Shown here one piece after another: positions 1-14,684 of a stretch of 64,000 bases of DNA. The notes under the pieces were generated by a model. That model was not told the DNA's origin and made no database searches. It saw nothing but the letters and a program-made list of their open reading frames with translations. Source of the stretch: Antedon mediterranea (lineage: Eukaryota > Echinodermata > Crinoidea > Comatulida > Antedonidae). Made by a program: the position numbers and the translations under genes. Within the stretch, counting starts at the first letter, position 1. Every line of letters begins with the position of its first letter. Location: NCBI RefSeq assembly GCF_964355755.1, contig NC_092676.1, forward strand, positions 24,348,288 to 24,412,287, given 5' to 3'.

Positions 1-9
1 TTCTTTTAC

Positions 10-3000
10 CTGAATTTTCCTATCACACACATATGTATTAAAGAAGCTTAGTAAGGTCTTGAAAACATGACTCTGCTGATTGTAAATATAGAAATCATGC
101 TTGTCTCGCAGTCCGTCTATCATGAGCTGCAATAGCCAAGCACGCTCACTTTTATTCTGTTTGGTTTCAAGAAAAAAAAATAAGTTTGTAAATGAGTAAG
201 CAAGAAAGTAAATAAATAAATATAAACAAGAGTGGTACAATAGCTTATAATTAATTAATCAATAGCCTATTATCTTTTTATTATTAGATGTTTATAATCT
301 ATAAAATTGTTAATACTATTTTTGACAAAAATAAATGTAATTTTTATATTTTATCAAATAAATCTTACGTAACACAATTTGTGGAATTAGAGTGTGGACT
401 CATTATTTTGAATGTTACAACTGTATGAAAATAAATAAATATTTGTTTATTCATGTAAAATGTGACTTTAGTTTAACCAATCCATACACTAGGGTGCAAA
501 AGTCATAAAATACTTACTTGCAAATTTGAACTATAAAACAAACGTTGCGTCATGGGAACAGTTTCTAAATTTAGCTCAGGCTTTACAAACAGCATTTTGA
601 ATACTACTTTATACATTGGGTCATCTGGGGTCAAAATCAAATGCAACACACGACCCAACATCATACACATCACATTCGGGATTCTTTGGTTTGGTTTCTT
701 GATCGAGTTGCGAAGGCAATCTAGGACATAGGCAACCTAAAATACAAAAATATACAAAACTTAAAGAGAAAATAATTTTTAACTAATCTTCGACAGAACT
801 ATTAAGAATTCATTGAGATGATTGGTTTATTATTAGTATTTCGAGGTAATTTCCTGAATGTTCGTAAAATCAAAATGGCACTGTGTATGTTCTGCTAGAG
901 TACCTGCTCCGCAGTACATTCATTCATAGAAGCACTGATGAAGAAAGTCTATCTAGCGGTAATTGTATGATTTTAGTTGAAAGAAGATTAAAATGGTTTT
1001 TTTTAACGATCATTTGAGATATTACCCCACGAAGCTACTGTACATAACTAGTTGTACAAGTTTGCTATCTACCAGTTTTAATATACATCATATGAGAAAA
1101 AATATCTACCTAACTAGGATCAATGTTTACCTCTCTTCTACCCCAGAATCTGGCCGTTTCTAAGTGTGTGTAGAATTCTGACAAGCAATGGTAAGCTGCT
1201 GCTCTCATTGCTGAATCTTGGCTTCCAAGGGCAGCAAAGATGTAGTCTATGCATCCAGACTCTATCAACTTTGAGCAGTCTACTAAGGAGGCTTTAAGGA
1301 AGTTTTAAATAAAAAAACTGGGTTAAGATATAGAACATTAAAACAAAACATAATACTGTAATACATTTATGATTTTGTTACATATTATTGAATAGAATAG
1401 AAATTAGCATACAGTAGGTGAACCGATATCTATATATAAATTTACGTAAGGGCAAAAATCGGTAAATCGTGCGTTATTTCTAGAATGTTTACTCGATGGT
1501 ATATAAAGTTGGTTCGTACTTTCGGTACTAATTTTAACCACCTGATGTAACCATGTTTACTAATTAAATTGAGTTCGATAATTAGTTATTGACGATTAAA
1601 ACGAATTTAGGTTCAACGATTTGCCCCAAATAGGGGTGTTTTCCGATCGTGGTATACACTGTCTAATGGATGTCAATTTGAAAAATACCCGCACACAATA
1701 ATACGAGGACGCTTCGCATTTTCCTATCTCCTCCTACGATAATTGTTTTTAATAGCTGAAAACCGGTTGAACAGTTCGAGTACAGTATCATAATGTTGAA
1801 GACAGGCCGATTTTCTTTAAAAAATGCTATTTTGATACATGTAATATACGTTTTTACAAATGTATTGATTTGTGATGAATGGAACATTCCAAATTATTTG
1901 GTTTAACCATAGAGGTATAGATTTAGATTTATGGGCCCCCTTGGAGAATAAACATAAATAGTATTGCAATGCTGTACAATACTGTTAAGGTATTAACCAC
2001 TTTTGATCGCAATTTGAATCGCAAATTTCTTACTGTGAGTGTTGGTACTGTTAGATATAATAACAAATATACAAACAAACGTTATTACTGTGAGTGTGGG
2101 TAGGCCCTACTGTTAGATTATAAACATATAATATACAAATAAATAAACGTTATTACTGACAGTTGCTTCTCAACGTTTGTATTAATTAATAATTTAAAAA
2201 TATATAAACGTACGTAGTGGTGTATCGTTACATGTACTTTACTATTTCAATCGACTATGACAGTGAGAGTTTTAACAAAGTATTAAATCGTAAATGTTTT
2301 ACTGTATTTAGTGGTATATTATTTATAGGCCTATAAAACATTAAAAACAATATTTCGTTACTGAGTGGATAAGAATATATTTTAAAATGTTTCCTCTTTG
2401 TACCTATCTTCTTCCCCCATCCCTCAACCCTTAATGTTACATACAAAACACAAATTGGGTTTGTTTAAATGAGTCCAAATAAAAAAATTTGACTCATTTT
2501 GTTTCTCTCTCGGAAGTAATTCCCAGGGTGCTAATTTTAGCTGACTACATAAATCATCGTGTATATTTATTCGTTTCTGTAAACGACAATGTATTATAGT
2601 CCTGCAGTACGTACATTTGAAATCTCCATTTTTTTCTCGCTGGAAAATACTGTGTATTCGAGAACTATATGTGGGCACGACCTAGATGGTACGCGAGCGA
2701 AGCGAGCGTGCCATCTAGTAATACTAATGGACAAAAAATATTACTAAACCTCTGCCTACACTATCAAACTTTATGCCAAACAAAATGTGCCTATATATAG
2801 ACATGATGATATCGTATCACTAACGTATTTTGCACATAACACTTTTTATTTATTTTTTTATTTACAGCGCTTAAGACTGTGTTTGTTGATATGTCAGGTT
2901 TTATGAATTGGTTTATGTTATTAGTACTGTATTTGAATTTTTAAAATGCAATCATTGTATTACTTGGTGACATCAGGTAGCTAAACATAGGCAGAACACA

Positions 3001-6000
3001 GCATGGATCATAAATACGGCTTGTATCAATACTATCAGTTTCTGTTTCAGGTTCCTTTGTTAAATTACAGTCTTCTTCTTGAGCTTTGGCTCCCATTGGC
3101 TGAAAATTAAACAACAACAAATTATGAAAAAATCAAGAAAAATATTAATATATGGAGGCATTCAACTAAGCCTATCCCCTAACTATCCATCCAACTTATA
3201 ATGATAAAAATGTCTTACTTGAAGTTTTCTCTCCAATGGAAAGTTCAAATATGAATATTTCAATTTCTCTGCATCAAAAAGTGCAATGACCTCTGCCATG
3301 CTTGGTTGGGTCCATAGTGACCTGCCTAGCGATGACCTGGCCATGTGCTGTTCTACAGCGATTTTACCAAACATGAAGGGACTGGGAAAAAAAATTGATG
3401 ATAGTTGAATTTCTTGAACCATGCTCAGCACAGTCACGACTTTATAAGCCAAAGATTCAATAAGATTTAAATACGTATGCATTGATTAAAGAAATGTGAA
3501 ACACTAACCGGAAGCTCCAGACATCAACTTGTTTAATTTCACAAAGATACATAATGTAGAGTAGTTGTTGATCAACAGGTTGCATGGTGGCGCCGTATGC
3601 TCCAAGGAATACAGCAAAATGAGACGGAGTACATGCACTACAATCTAGATCTAATAGCGTACTTATTAACTTCACAAGACTTTCTGTAGAGAGGAAATTA
3701 AATATAATAATAAAGCATCATCGGAACCTACAAAAATTGTAAGCCTAATAATCTCTTAGTCACATGTGACAAATGTTACACAGTCTCAAGAAAATTCCTA
3801 CACTACATTACCTTTGACTTTCTTTAGAGAATCGATATCCTGATCGGCACCAACTTCCAAAAGCATTGTGGGAATAAATGCTGAATGAGAGACGACCATT
3901 TGGAATATGGTAGATGCTGGAATGATGCCCTCGACGAGTGATTGCGATTTAGAGTAGACTCCTACCAACAGGCTACTTAAAAGACTATGAGTCTCTGAAG
4001 TTTGATAATGAGACTTTAAAACATCTTTTACAAATTTATTCCAGGTTTTTACGAATGCAAGTGTCAATCCTATATCAGCGTCAAAATCCTAAAAACATAA
4101 CAAAATTTATTTGAAAAAATATATACAATCTTACTTAACTTGAATTTGGTTGTTATTATGAAACATTTCATTTGCATTTCATTTTTCATTTCAATTTATT
4201 TTCCAAATTGCATAAGAATATAAGATTAGATAAATAGATAAAAAAATACAAAAACTGGAGGGAAAAAACCAAAAGAGCAATGCTTGTTTTAATGGCTACC
4301 CTTATACATATAAAACAGCAATGCTTGTTTTAATGGCTACCCTTATACATATAAAACGAACAGTGACAATAAAAACATGAAAATGCAACAATAGAATAAA
4401 TCTCCTTTTTTTTGCAAAGCATGTGCCACATTGTAAAGTTATTTAAAAAAAAATTATGTCGCCTTTCTTTATTCTAACTTTATAATTTGTTATGTACCCA
4501 ACACAAATAAGTCAACATGTATTTCACGACTGGTTTTCACTCGATAAGATTAAACACACTACCTGAATAGATTGTAATATAACATTGCTATAGTGATGTA
4601 TGTAGGCTTCATTTGAACTCTCTTTGGTCAGTATTATGATACTATGGAGGCAGGAATGTAAGAATTCACACATAACATTACTTGATTGTGATGTGATTTG
4701 GTCTATTAAACCCGAGCAAGCAACAAGCTGAAGTCTAGAATAAAAATTAAAGAACTTTAAAAACACAATAATTCCTGAACAATACTAAAGAAAACTAGTC
4801 TTGATTTTTTTTAAATATATTGGTCGTTCACTGGTAGTCACCATCCAAGCCTGCTTATCTCTATTTATTTTTAAGTATGGCAATCTTCTTAAATTTAACC
4901 AAATAATCATTATGGATGTAGTGGGTCTATTTCCTTAGAACAGGGGTTATACCATCATTTTAATTGGTCAAATTAATGCTACTATTACAATTACCTGTTG
5001 AAAGGAATCTTTGATATGATTGGTCTTTTGCACAATTGTTCTACGAATCCTATTACAACTTCTTCATCCATTGTTTTTGCCAGTTTCTTAAGAACAGTCA
5101 CTCTCAAGAGGCCATCATCATCACACTCTTCAATCCGATTGGAGAGTTCTGGCAGAAAGCTTGCAGACAATTGGTCAGATGATTCTGTGATGCACCAGTG
5201 TGCTAGCCAGTCCCAGAAGAGGTTAGTTAATGAGTCAATACCTATTTTTTAAAGAAAGAACATTTATAGCTTTAATGAACTATTCCAATATCAAAAATCA
5301 AAAGCATGGAACTCTCTGGTTGTACAGAATGTGCAAGTAAAGGTAGGCCTATGTATTGTTAGTTTAAACATTGGATGATACCTGTTGATTCCTTGGTTAG
5401 CAACACATTTATCACTGGTATAAATAATGCTTGATGTTTATTTAACATTTCTTTTGATTTCTTCTTTTTTAGCCAGTCAAGACATTCTGAGCATAAATCA
5501 TCACGCCTCTCCACCAGATACGCTGCTGTTAGCACCTAGAATTAAATTTTTGGCTGAATTTAATGTTTATTTTATCTTTTTATAAGTGAAAACATTATTT
5601 TAAAATATTTTCTACAAAAGTGAATGACTTTATTAAAACTTCAACATGGCCTTTTCAAAGTCGTTTATGTTAATCTTCATACAGTATTTCATGTTTTTAG
5701 GGGACAATACATCTTTAAGTAAATTGTATTTTAAAAAACAGACAAACATACCTTTTGCTTGTTTCCTTCTAGACACCTTAACAGTGTTTTCTTTGTTGCG
5801 ACATCTGTTACTCCCGTATTCTGTCTGATCATGTGACATATCAGACTATCAGCTTTCTCATCATCAGTAGCTTCAAATAAACTCAACAATTTCTTTGCGA
5901 CAGATTTATCAATTTGTTTCTTTCTACCTGATTGGTCTAGACCAGTGGATAATTGCGTTAAAAGAATGAAAAATCTTCCTTTATCGGATAACCCATCCTT

Positions 6001-9000
6001 ATCTGAGTTTAGAAGAGACTTTGTTGGTAGAAGAGCAGTATTTTGTAAAAAGTCTTTAAAATTATCTACTTCCAGTAAGTTCTGCACAGCTTGAAATAAC
6101 TCTGTCAAGCTATTGAAGTCTAACAAGTCATTTACTGTCATGTCACTTGCTTTATCGACAAGTGTGCAAAATACATTTGAAGTCCATCCCTTTAGTAATT
6201 CATTAGACACCGATTGCTTTAATTGTTTCACAGCATCTTTAAGAAATAAACAAATAATCGGACAAGTTCCATGTTTAGAATTTGTGGTACTGCCCTCAAT
6301 GTTCTGTAACCAGACAGTGAAGGTGTTGCTCGTGAAAACGATCTTTGTAAGCTCCAACAAAAATGAACTTTGACCTTCACACAGTGTAGTTTCCTCATCT
6401 GTGGTTAGAGTTTGATCAAATGATTCTTTGTGCTCAGAATGTTGGCTTTGACATTGTTTAAGTGTCTTTAGAACTAGCTGTAAGCAGTTTCTAAGGACTT
6501 GACTTGGTAACTCAAACTAAAAAAAAAAAATATTAGAGTAAAAGACTAAGTTTGATTCTTTGTTTTCATTTCCATCCAACAGCAAGTTAACTCTGCAATT
6601 ACAGGATGGATAAACTATATCATGCTTATAAATTAATACCGTTTTCACACCTGTAAAAGGTAACAGCTTGTAAAAAGTTGTAACCAGGTTTGCATAGTGT
6701 GAAGACAATTTTATGTGAAAAACTTGGGAGAAAAACACACCAATGAGAGGCCTGTTTCTGTTCCGAGATGTTCCAAGTTGTTACTGTGCACGCGTGTATT
6801 GAAATGGTGTTAAACTGACCAATCATCACCATGATCAAATAGCATGCAATTATGCTTTTTTTTCTCACGGTTCGCGTATATGTGTATAAAAACATGTAAT
6901 ACATCGGGAATCAAACCAAAACAACTTGTTACAAGTTATGCAGATGAATAAATATTTTATCCTTACATAAATTGTTTTAATTAGTTTATCTCACCTTTTG
7001 GGGTTGTAGAATTGATGTTCTTGCATATAGCATCAGCTGCTGAATCAATGACTTCATCTGGTCATTATTCAGAGGTTTTTTACAGATAAGTGCAGCAGTT
7101 TTCAGTACAAAATGACTATAGGTTAACTCCTCATGATGCAATAAGAATGTTTTGTACAAAACCTCCAATGCATTACCTTGTGAAGACATCGTGTTTTGTT
7201 TTGCTTTCTTAAAGTTTTTTTTCTTTGGGTTTTATGAAGAAAAAAGAAAAGGTCAACACACTAATAGAACACATTAAAGATGTATTGTCCCCCTGAAAAA
7301 TAATTTGTTTACATTTTTTTGGTTGAATATGCCATTTTAATGTCACATAATAGTTATTGACTTCGACCAAAAATTGGATCGGGAAAAAATTTATTTACCT
7401 AAAAAAATGGAATTTAAACCAAAAAATGGTCAAATTGGCTGCCAGCCAATGGATTTTTGGTTGAATTTAACCATTTATCATGTTATTTTATAAGTGAAAA
7501 CATTTTTTTTTCTACGGATGTGATTCACTTTATTAAAACTACAAAATAACCTATTCAAAGTCTGATTTAATTAATCTTCATTTTTCATGTTTTTGGGGGA
7601 CAATACATCTTTAAAATATGCCTAACAAAAAGTCCATTAGAGCTTATTTAGTGTACAAGTGAAACACATAACATAACATTATTAAAGTAAAAAATGTGAC
7701 ATACTGTAACTTCAATAAATCAATAAAATAAGATTATTACAAAAGCTATATTTTAAAAAACAACATTTTGAATATGATCAGGGGAGAAACTGGTTAGCAT
7801 TAAAAAAAAAATAGACAAGATATTACTTATAAGATAAATTCTTTTTAAAAACATACTTTTGAACTTCCTGGCAACCAAAATGAGCAGTAATTTACAAATT
7901 CTTCAAATTCAGTGTCGTCTGCTTTGCAGTCTTTCATAATCTCTGACACTAGCATACACATTGGCACAGGGTTGTCCTGAGAGTGCAAAATGGCTCTCAA
8001 AACAGAAGTCAAATAGAAGGTAATTGAGGCTGAAATGTAAAGAAAAAAACAATTACCACCAACATTTTGTACTTATAGTAAGGAAATAAAATTAAGCAAA
8101 CATGACAACTTATGATTTACCTTGCTGTAATTTAGTAAATGCAATCCACTCTTGAAGAGCAGCAGGAACAAGAGCACTAAATGGTGAAAGTAACATCTCT
8201 GTAGATGCAGTATCCGTTGTCTGCAGCTGGAGCGCAACTGTCTCATTGGATATGACTGTGGGTGTTTTCATGGGCGTGGGTGTGTCCATAGGCGTGGTAG
8301 CAAAGTAATCTACCTGTGATATAGGTACATCATCCAGTTCCAGAATATCTATAGTATCAAAATATTTAAAAAAATATAAAAATGACACAATTAAAAAAAA
8401 CATAGCACGCAGCCGCAATAGTCTAATGAGAAGGTATATATATGTGTATCAAAGATGTATCGAAGATGCAAGACCGATATATTATATTGAGACATTTTAT
8501 ATCCAAGACGAGGACCTGATTATAGGGCCAAATTGATAGTTGGAGAATATGCAATATAGACAACTATACCTTTAATCTGATTTGTTAAAACCTTCCCATC
8601 TCCATCATTCAAACAATCTTCTCCACCACCATCATCCTTCTGCAATGCTGATACAGTTGCCATGGCAATGTGGTCCATTAGTGGATGTGGATTGCGGACA
8701 ACCTTTGTCAGAATCTTTTGAAGGAACTGGATTTCTATTTTGGTGTTCGATCCAGACTGCTTTGGCAAAAGGTGCTGTAACCAGATATTGATCTCTTGGT
8801 CGCTGCTCTTGAAAATACCAGTTTCCCTGAAGATCTGTATCATTCAAAATAAATTGGAGTTAAATGTCAAATTTTCTAAATCAAAAATTCTCATAATACC
8901 TTTTCAGGTAGCAACACTATCAAATTTGTTTGACAAGTGATGTGTGATGTGTCTAAATATGGTAGTGCTATGATGTCATCGTGTCCATATATGGGCACTA

Positions 9001-12000
9001 CATTTTTTTGTCAAACTAGTTTGATAGTGTAGACAAAGCTTTAGATACTTTCTTTCTTCATTTTCCATCCATCATACTTTGTTGTGAACAAAATTATTTG
9101 CATACCTTATGAAGTAGCACTTTGCTTGCCTCTTGAAGTTTAGTATCAGTTACAGAAGTTAACAGATTCAACAGTAAAGTCACAGTGGACTGTTTGCTTT
9201 TGTCGGTCTTCAGCTATTAGAAGAAATAAACAACATGCGTCAAATATACAGTTCAAACTGTATTGTCTGGCTCATAAAACCCACAACGACCTCACACAAT
9301 TGAAGCTCTTCTGTACTTTGTCAATCTATAAGTTGCCAGACCTTCCAAATGTTTCATTAATACTGGGTATCCAACAATAAACAACATTCCTGGAGGTGTG
9401 GATAAGATTTGTAGACACTGTTATATGTGATAATGAAAGGGAAACCTGTACCTACCTCTTTAAACCATTTTATCTGACCTCTGGGCAGTGTTTCCAGGAA
9501 CCGCAAGGCACTGATCTGCAACGTTGCATCAGTGCACAGCTTCTTCTCTTGCAAGTTGTAGGTGTCATGCAACAGATGTCCAAAATCAAAAGTAGTCTGT
9601 TCCATAGCTGATGGGACACAGACCTGGTAAAGACGAAGCACCTTCAACAGAATGCTCAGCAGGTCAGAGAAGTCAGGATTCTGGAGGCTGTCTTCTGAAA
9701 ATATGAGAGCGTAAAGTAACACATGGTACTTAGGAAACTTAAAAAATATCCAATTATCAGATTGCACCAAGGAATGGCAAGTTTCTCAAACATAATTGGT
9801 CAGTTGTTAAAATATAAGTGGTCAGTTGTTAAAATATGAGTGGTTAGGTGTTTAAATATAAATGGTCAATTGTTCAAACATAATTGGTCAGTTGTTCAAA
9901 TATTAGTGGTCAGTTGTTCAAATATGAATGGTTACAGTATTTGCTTAGATATATTTCATTTTAAAATTATTTAAAATACCTTTAATGTCAGGAACTTGCT
10001 TCCCAGATAGCATATTCATAGTTCTGTGCCAAATTCCAAATAGCAGTGTTACTTCTGGTAATTCCTACAAAACAGAAACAGCAACTGAGTGAAATACATG
10101 GCAAACTAGACAGAGCAATAGAGGGTGTTCTATTTATTATTCCGGAGCTTATTGAAGATAAAGATAACTCAAGATCTGTGACGTCACAAATATATAAATT
10201 TTTCTGAAATTCAAAAGGCATACCTATTCACACCAAAATATTCAAGATAATTTGAAAATTGTGGACGTTATCATGCAAAAAAAAAAAACCTTATAAATAT
10301 CCCCAGTAAAGGCATCTATAAACTCTTTCTTGCTAAATTGAGGAGAAGCTTGCTGAACAAACTGAATCACTTTCAATGACCTCTCCAGAAAAAGAAGCAA
10401 AACATCTAAGGATTGGTAGCAGACCATCAAATTAGCATTCTAAAATATAAGAAAAATTACAATATAATAACATACAGATAGAGCAAAGTCCCAGTCTTGG
10501 TTAAGCAACTAAAGACCTGTGTGCCCTATCAAACTTTATGTGATGTGCCCATATATGGACATGATTATGTCATATCACTACTATATTTGGGTATATCACT
10601 ACCATATTTGGACACCACACTTTTTTGATAGTGTAGATAGAGCTTAAGCCTAAATATTAGTAAAAATATGAATTGTTACCTTTATTCCCTGAATCAAAGT
10701 TGACTTTGAAATTACAACTGGTTTTGTAGTAACCATCGCCATAGCAACAAGTTTGTGAACTGCGACCTTATCAGATTGTATAAGGCAGGGTGGAACATCA
10801 GGCTGTGCTTTATATATCTATGCATAAAACAATTAAAAAAGTTTGTTTAGGTTTAATTTTTATATCTAAATCTTCAAAAAGAAAACTCTAAAAACAGAAG
10901 CTATGAATACTCAAAGCCTAAGTGGCTCATACCTGCTGTATTCACCAATCATAAGTGAGATATTTAACTTAAATATAAAGTATTTCACTTAAGTCAGTAG
11001 ATATTTAAGGATTTTTCACAAAGTGGTATTCCTATTAAGAAGAGAATTTGAATGGCGAAAACAGCCATTTTTATCCCTTTAACTTTCTACAATAAAAAAA
11101 TTTTTTTTTAACCATATTTAATGAGGGTGATCCATCTAGCAATTGCTGATCATTAGGGACCCTCAGAGGTTCACAAGACAAACATATACACAATATGCTC
11201 TACATAAATAAAGTCTTATTACAAGTCTTTGGGAGTGGAGTTGTAATGTTGTCCTTTCTGATCCTTGGAGTGGTAGCCAAGCTCCACTCCTTTATTGTAT
11301 GTTAATAGAAATATAAATACAACATACCTTTGTTAAAAACTTCATGTTAACTACCCATATTTCAGAAGCTCGTGGAAAGAATGAGTAACCAGATGAAGTT
11401 AAATACTTCTGGAGAATATCTGGACAAGTCTTTAAAACCTTCACCACTAATTCCTCGACCAATGAGTCTTTCGTTGCTGTTCTCAATGTTTGAAGAAACT
11501 TAAACAATACAGAGTTCTGATTCCTATAATACATAATACATCGGATAATAATCATTAAAGAAACCTGTTTAGTGATTCCGTCATCAATACTTACTGTAAA
11601 GCTCTGTCCACACTATCAAATTTTATGTGACAAAAAAATTGTGATGTGCCCATATATATGACTTGATGATGTCATATCATTACCATATTTGGCCATATCC
11701 CTATCATATTTAGGCACATTACGTTTTTTTGTTAAACTAGTTTGATAGTGTAGACAGAGCTTAATTTGCAGGAATAGCAATTCTCCTGTAAGAAGACACA
11801 TCGAATTAGGGCTGATATTTATTGTTAAATGAACGAGAGGGCTTTGATACTTACCAATGTAACTTATCTTCTTTTCGAAAGTTAATTAATTAATGATAGT
11901 TTGATAATATTTACTTACATGCCAGACGTCCCATATGTCTTGTCAAAGAAGTTAATTCCATGCCTGTGAGAACATGTGACATCACATAGAAAACAGTGAA

Positions 12001-14684
12001 TAAGCTCTCTGACAATTTCTCTACCTGAAGATATACGTTCTTCTTCATCTTTCTCCTAATACATAATAATAATAAACTGTTACTATATCAATTATAACAT
12101 TTATGGAATATAAATATTTAAAATGTCATATTTCATTTGGTGGGAAAGGGAGGAGATGCAGGGAAAGAGGCAGACAAATAGGATGTAAAAAAGGAAGAAA
12201 AATAGGCAAGAAAATATGAATGAAAACCTGGTTGACGTAACAAATATCTTGCATGTCAAATTTGCACAGTATGGCATTTGAGCTCACAAGAGACTATCTA
12301 CAATTGTGTCAACATTTTTCCACACAAGAAGTAAACAGATAAATAAAAATAAATACCTTATCCGTGTCGATGTCATTTTTTCCATCCCATAGGTAGAGAT
12401 TTGCTAACTGCTGCAATGTGTATTCATTGAACAACCGTAGCTTCTGTGTTTTTTTTATGGCACTGTTCATTACGATCTTATCACGTAATGTTGGGAGAAG
12501 AACTTGAATCAACGACAACCGATCAGACTTAACTGCCTTGAATGTTCCCTTAATAAAATCTTCATATAAAATAAAATTTGATATTTTGTTATAATATTAT
12601 TAAATCTCTGTCTACACTAAAACTATTTTGACAAAAAAAAGTATGATGTGCTTAAATATGGTCATGTTATCTCCAAATATGGTGGTGATATGACATCACC
12701 ATATATGGGCACATCACAGTTGTCACATAAATATAAGAAAAAGAATTTAAAAGACTTTACACCATAATAGAAGTTTTTAACAGAAAAGCAGATTTTCAGG
12801 AAACATACCTTTATGCGACAATAGATCTTCTATCAATTGGCTGTCCCCGACTACTAGAAGTGACAACATGAATCGTATATAACATACACGCACATCCTCG
12901 TCATTCTGAAATATTAAATATTCTTATTTAATCTTTTTTAAAATTATTATGTACTCTAAAAATTCATACATATATTTATAAGAATGTTAGATTTAAATTG
13001 ATTACAACTAGTATAGATGTAGTTAGTGCATTTCATGAAGAAAAAAAAAACAAACTAGTTTTTTGCATTTCCATTTCAAGTACATTGAATCTTTGTAATA
13101 ATACTAATTTTCTCCTATCTTCATGAACTGTTTGTCACACTATATAACAATATTACTATTTCTTTAAAAAAAAATATTTTGATTATATTAATCTAGGCAG
13201 GATGAGGAGTACTGTCTTCTTTTGAAACAATGTGTGTGAAAGGAGTCCTAATTCAAATTTTTACGGGAGAATTGCTATTTTATTATTAAACTAAAATAGT
13301 ATATTATGCAAACCTCTAGATTACATCGATTGACAAGTTTCATAAGAGTCGGATGATCAAACGAGAAGCAACTCATCACGTTTCTTGCTGAGCTAATCCC
13401 CAGCATCACGATTGATGTCAACAGTCGGAAACCAGCCATCGCAACGTTGTTGTGGATGCCAGCGAAGATGGCCCGTTCCACTTGTTTAATGTGCTTCTGG
13501 CATATCTGATGTGCGACACGAACTAAACTGCTGTGGTAGATTGGGTGATTGTCAATGACTGATAAAAATATTTTCTCCAGAACTTCACATATCAACTGAA
13601 GCTGTTTGAATAAAAGCAAAATTAACAAACATTATTCTCAATTTATACAAGAAATGGCTAATTTCTATAATTAACAAATGAACTGTAATTTTTATAATCT
13701 GTAACCAGACTTTTCCACAGAATTTTTTTTCAAAGGTAATTCATCTTTTAGATTTATTTGGCCCCTATATTGTAAGAGAATATTACATTGAATTAAAACG
13801 GACCATGTTTGGCAAAATTTGTGTGTGTGTGAATCATCAGTTATGTTGAGCACTGTTCTAGTTCGGTAGTTTAGCAAAACAATCAATACTGTCAATTATC
13901 ATTTCGAATATTACTTCATATCATAGTATTTTATTAAATAAAATTACCTCTTTTGGCGGTCTTTTGTTCCCATCCAGAAGCTGTATTATTTCTGCGCATT
14001 CTCCTGATATTTTTAAATATGCCTGGATAATATCCTTTTCAGGGTCACTTTTGATTTCAAATTCACCAACCGATGTACGAAAGAGAGTCAATGCTAGAAA
14101 ATAAAACAGTTATGCAAGTTTGTAGAAACTGTAATATAGTTATTAGTTGTAATACTAGTAGAAGACCTCATAAGTAAGATACACCCAACCATACACACAG
14201 TCACACTATAATACTTTAATAGTGCCGTGGTGCTGAACATAATAAATAATTAAAAATATAAAAAACTTGGGAAGCATTATGCAGTTTTGGATTAGTTTAC
14301 TAGTGATATAGAACTGTGCTGAAAATCAGTTATATTTGAGTCAGGTTGGGTTAGGCCAATTAAGCCAGGCTTATTCCGAACGTTCCCTGGCTGATGGATA
14401 CCACTAGCTAGGCCTACATCCCGGTCCGTCCCGCCTGACTGCTGAAAGACTATAGTCTTAGCTAGGCTAGTAGCCTAGAGGCTAGGCTTACCTTGCAAAA
14501 CTTCCCCATTGTTTTCTGAACGTAACTGCTTCTTAAATTGATGAGCAGTAAATGATTGAATATTTTTCTTAATTTTTGTATCCTGTGCAATAACTGAGGA
14601 ACCATCATTTTGTCTTTTTCTCTTCATTTTTGTGAAAGCACAATCTTCTTCGTACACAACATGTGTGTTTTTGTCAAAGGTCAT
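10..14684 (-). CDS. URB1: URB1 (nucleolar pre-ribosomal-associated protein 1, NPA1), 5' 27 exons, partial
   Basis: Large nucleolar scaffold protein needed for 60S pre-ribosome assembly (yeast Npa1/Urb1 family). Coding exons, in transcript order: 14492-14684, 13948-14093, 13314-13601, 12809-12905, 12357-12559, 11919-12055, 11328-11523, 10680-10817, 10290-10439, 9980-10064, 9456-9694, 9106-9213, 8570-8834, 8121-8348, 7857-8029, 6995-7207, 5752-6516, 5382-5535, 4995-5241, 4563-4734, 3812-4088, 3509-3683, 3219-3381, 2964-3099, 1131-1291, 518-736, 10-156. All junctions are GT/AG, phases agree, and they sum to 5475 nt (1825 codons). Human URB1 is about 2270 residues, so roughly 450 C-terminal residues lie beyond the left edge. 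Family recognition rests on blocks such as YLKISGECAEIIQLL (exon 2), KTQKLRLFNEYTLQQLANLY (exon 5), YDPCCVLPMFSYL (exon 24) and DSAMRAAAYHCLSEFY (exon 25). The protein looks helical and repeat-like, with no catalytic motif. An internal Met20 (14625-14627) preceding KRKRQ could be the true start. Confidence 0.93.
1429..2718 (+). mobile_element. Helitron-like non-autonomous element, copy 1
   Basis: Begins TCTATATATAAATTTACG after an A. Ends with a hairpin (stem CTAGATGGTACGC pairing with GCGTGCCATCTAG) closing in CTAG and followed by T. TC start, 3' hairpin plus CTAR end and A/T target are Helitron traits. It lies in the URB1 intron between exons 24 and 25 and aligns along most of its length with 38473-39838 in the same orientation. 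No Rep/helicase ORF. Confidence 0.75.
2746..2847. mobile_element. MITE family 1, partial
   Basis: Left end TCTGCCTACACTATCAAAC is present and the right end is lost. It starts 28 bp after the Helitron-like element in the same URB1 intron. Confidence 0.6.
4278..4359. repeat. 41-bp direct tandem duplication
   Basis: AATGCTTGTTTTAATGGCTA with its following 21 bases occurs twice in a row, essentially without change, so it is recent. URB1 intron. Confidence 0.85.
5547..5718. mobile_element. MITE family 2, right half
   Basis: GGGGACAATACATCTTTAA end and the adjoining half are kept, the other half is lost. It begins only about 12 bp from URB1 exon 18. Confidence 0.6.
7274..7614. mobile_element. MITE family 2 (TTAA-flanked), complete
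   Basis: Ends TTAAAGATGTATTGTCCCC and GGGGACAATACATCTTTAA are inverted repeats, about 341 bp in all. TTAA at both edges suggests a piggyBac-type target. An inner inverted word, GGCTGCCAGCCAATGG, marks the centre. In the URB1 intron between exons 15 and 16. Confidence 0.7.
8907..9042. mobile_element. MITE family 1
   Basis: Right end TTTGATAGTGTAGACAAAGC well kept, left end degraded. URB1 intron. Confidence 0.65.
9785..9935. repeat. 22-bp minisatellite, about 7 units
   Basis: GGTCAGTTGTT or a close variant recurs at 9798, 9820, 9842, 9864, 9886, 9908 and 9930, spaced exactly 22 bp. It lies in a URB1 intron. Confidence 0.85.
10511..10646. mobile_element. MITE family 1
   Basis: Both ends recognisable (CCCTATCAAACTTTATGTGA and TTTGATAGTGTAGATAGAGC). 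URB1 intron, about 35 bp from exon 8. Confidence 0.7.
11597..11763. mobile_element. MITE family 1, near-complete copy
   Basis: Reference copy of a 13-member family. Ends GCTCTGTCCACACTATCAAA and TTTGATAGTGTAGACAGAGC are inverted repeats of each other. The interior has the repeating words ATATCA, TGATGTCATATCA and CCATATTTGGGCACAT. In a URB1 intron. Confidence 0.8.
12602..12735. mobile_element. MITE family 1
   Basis: Left end TCTCTGTCTACACTAAAACT and typical interior; right end degraded. URB1 intron. Confidence 0.6.
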
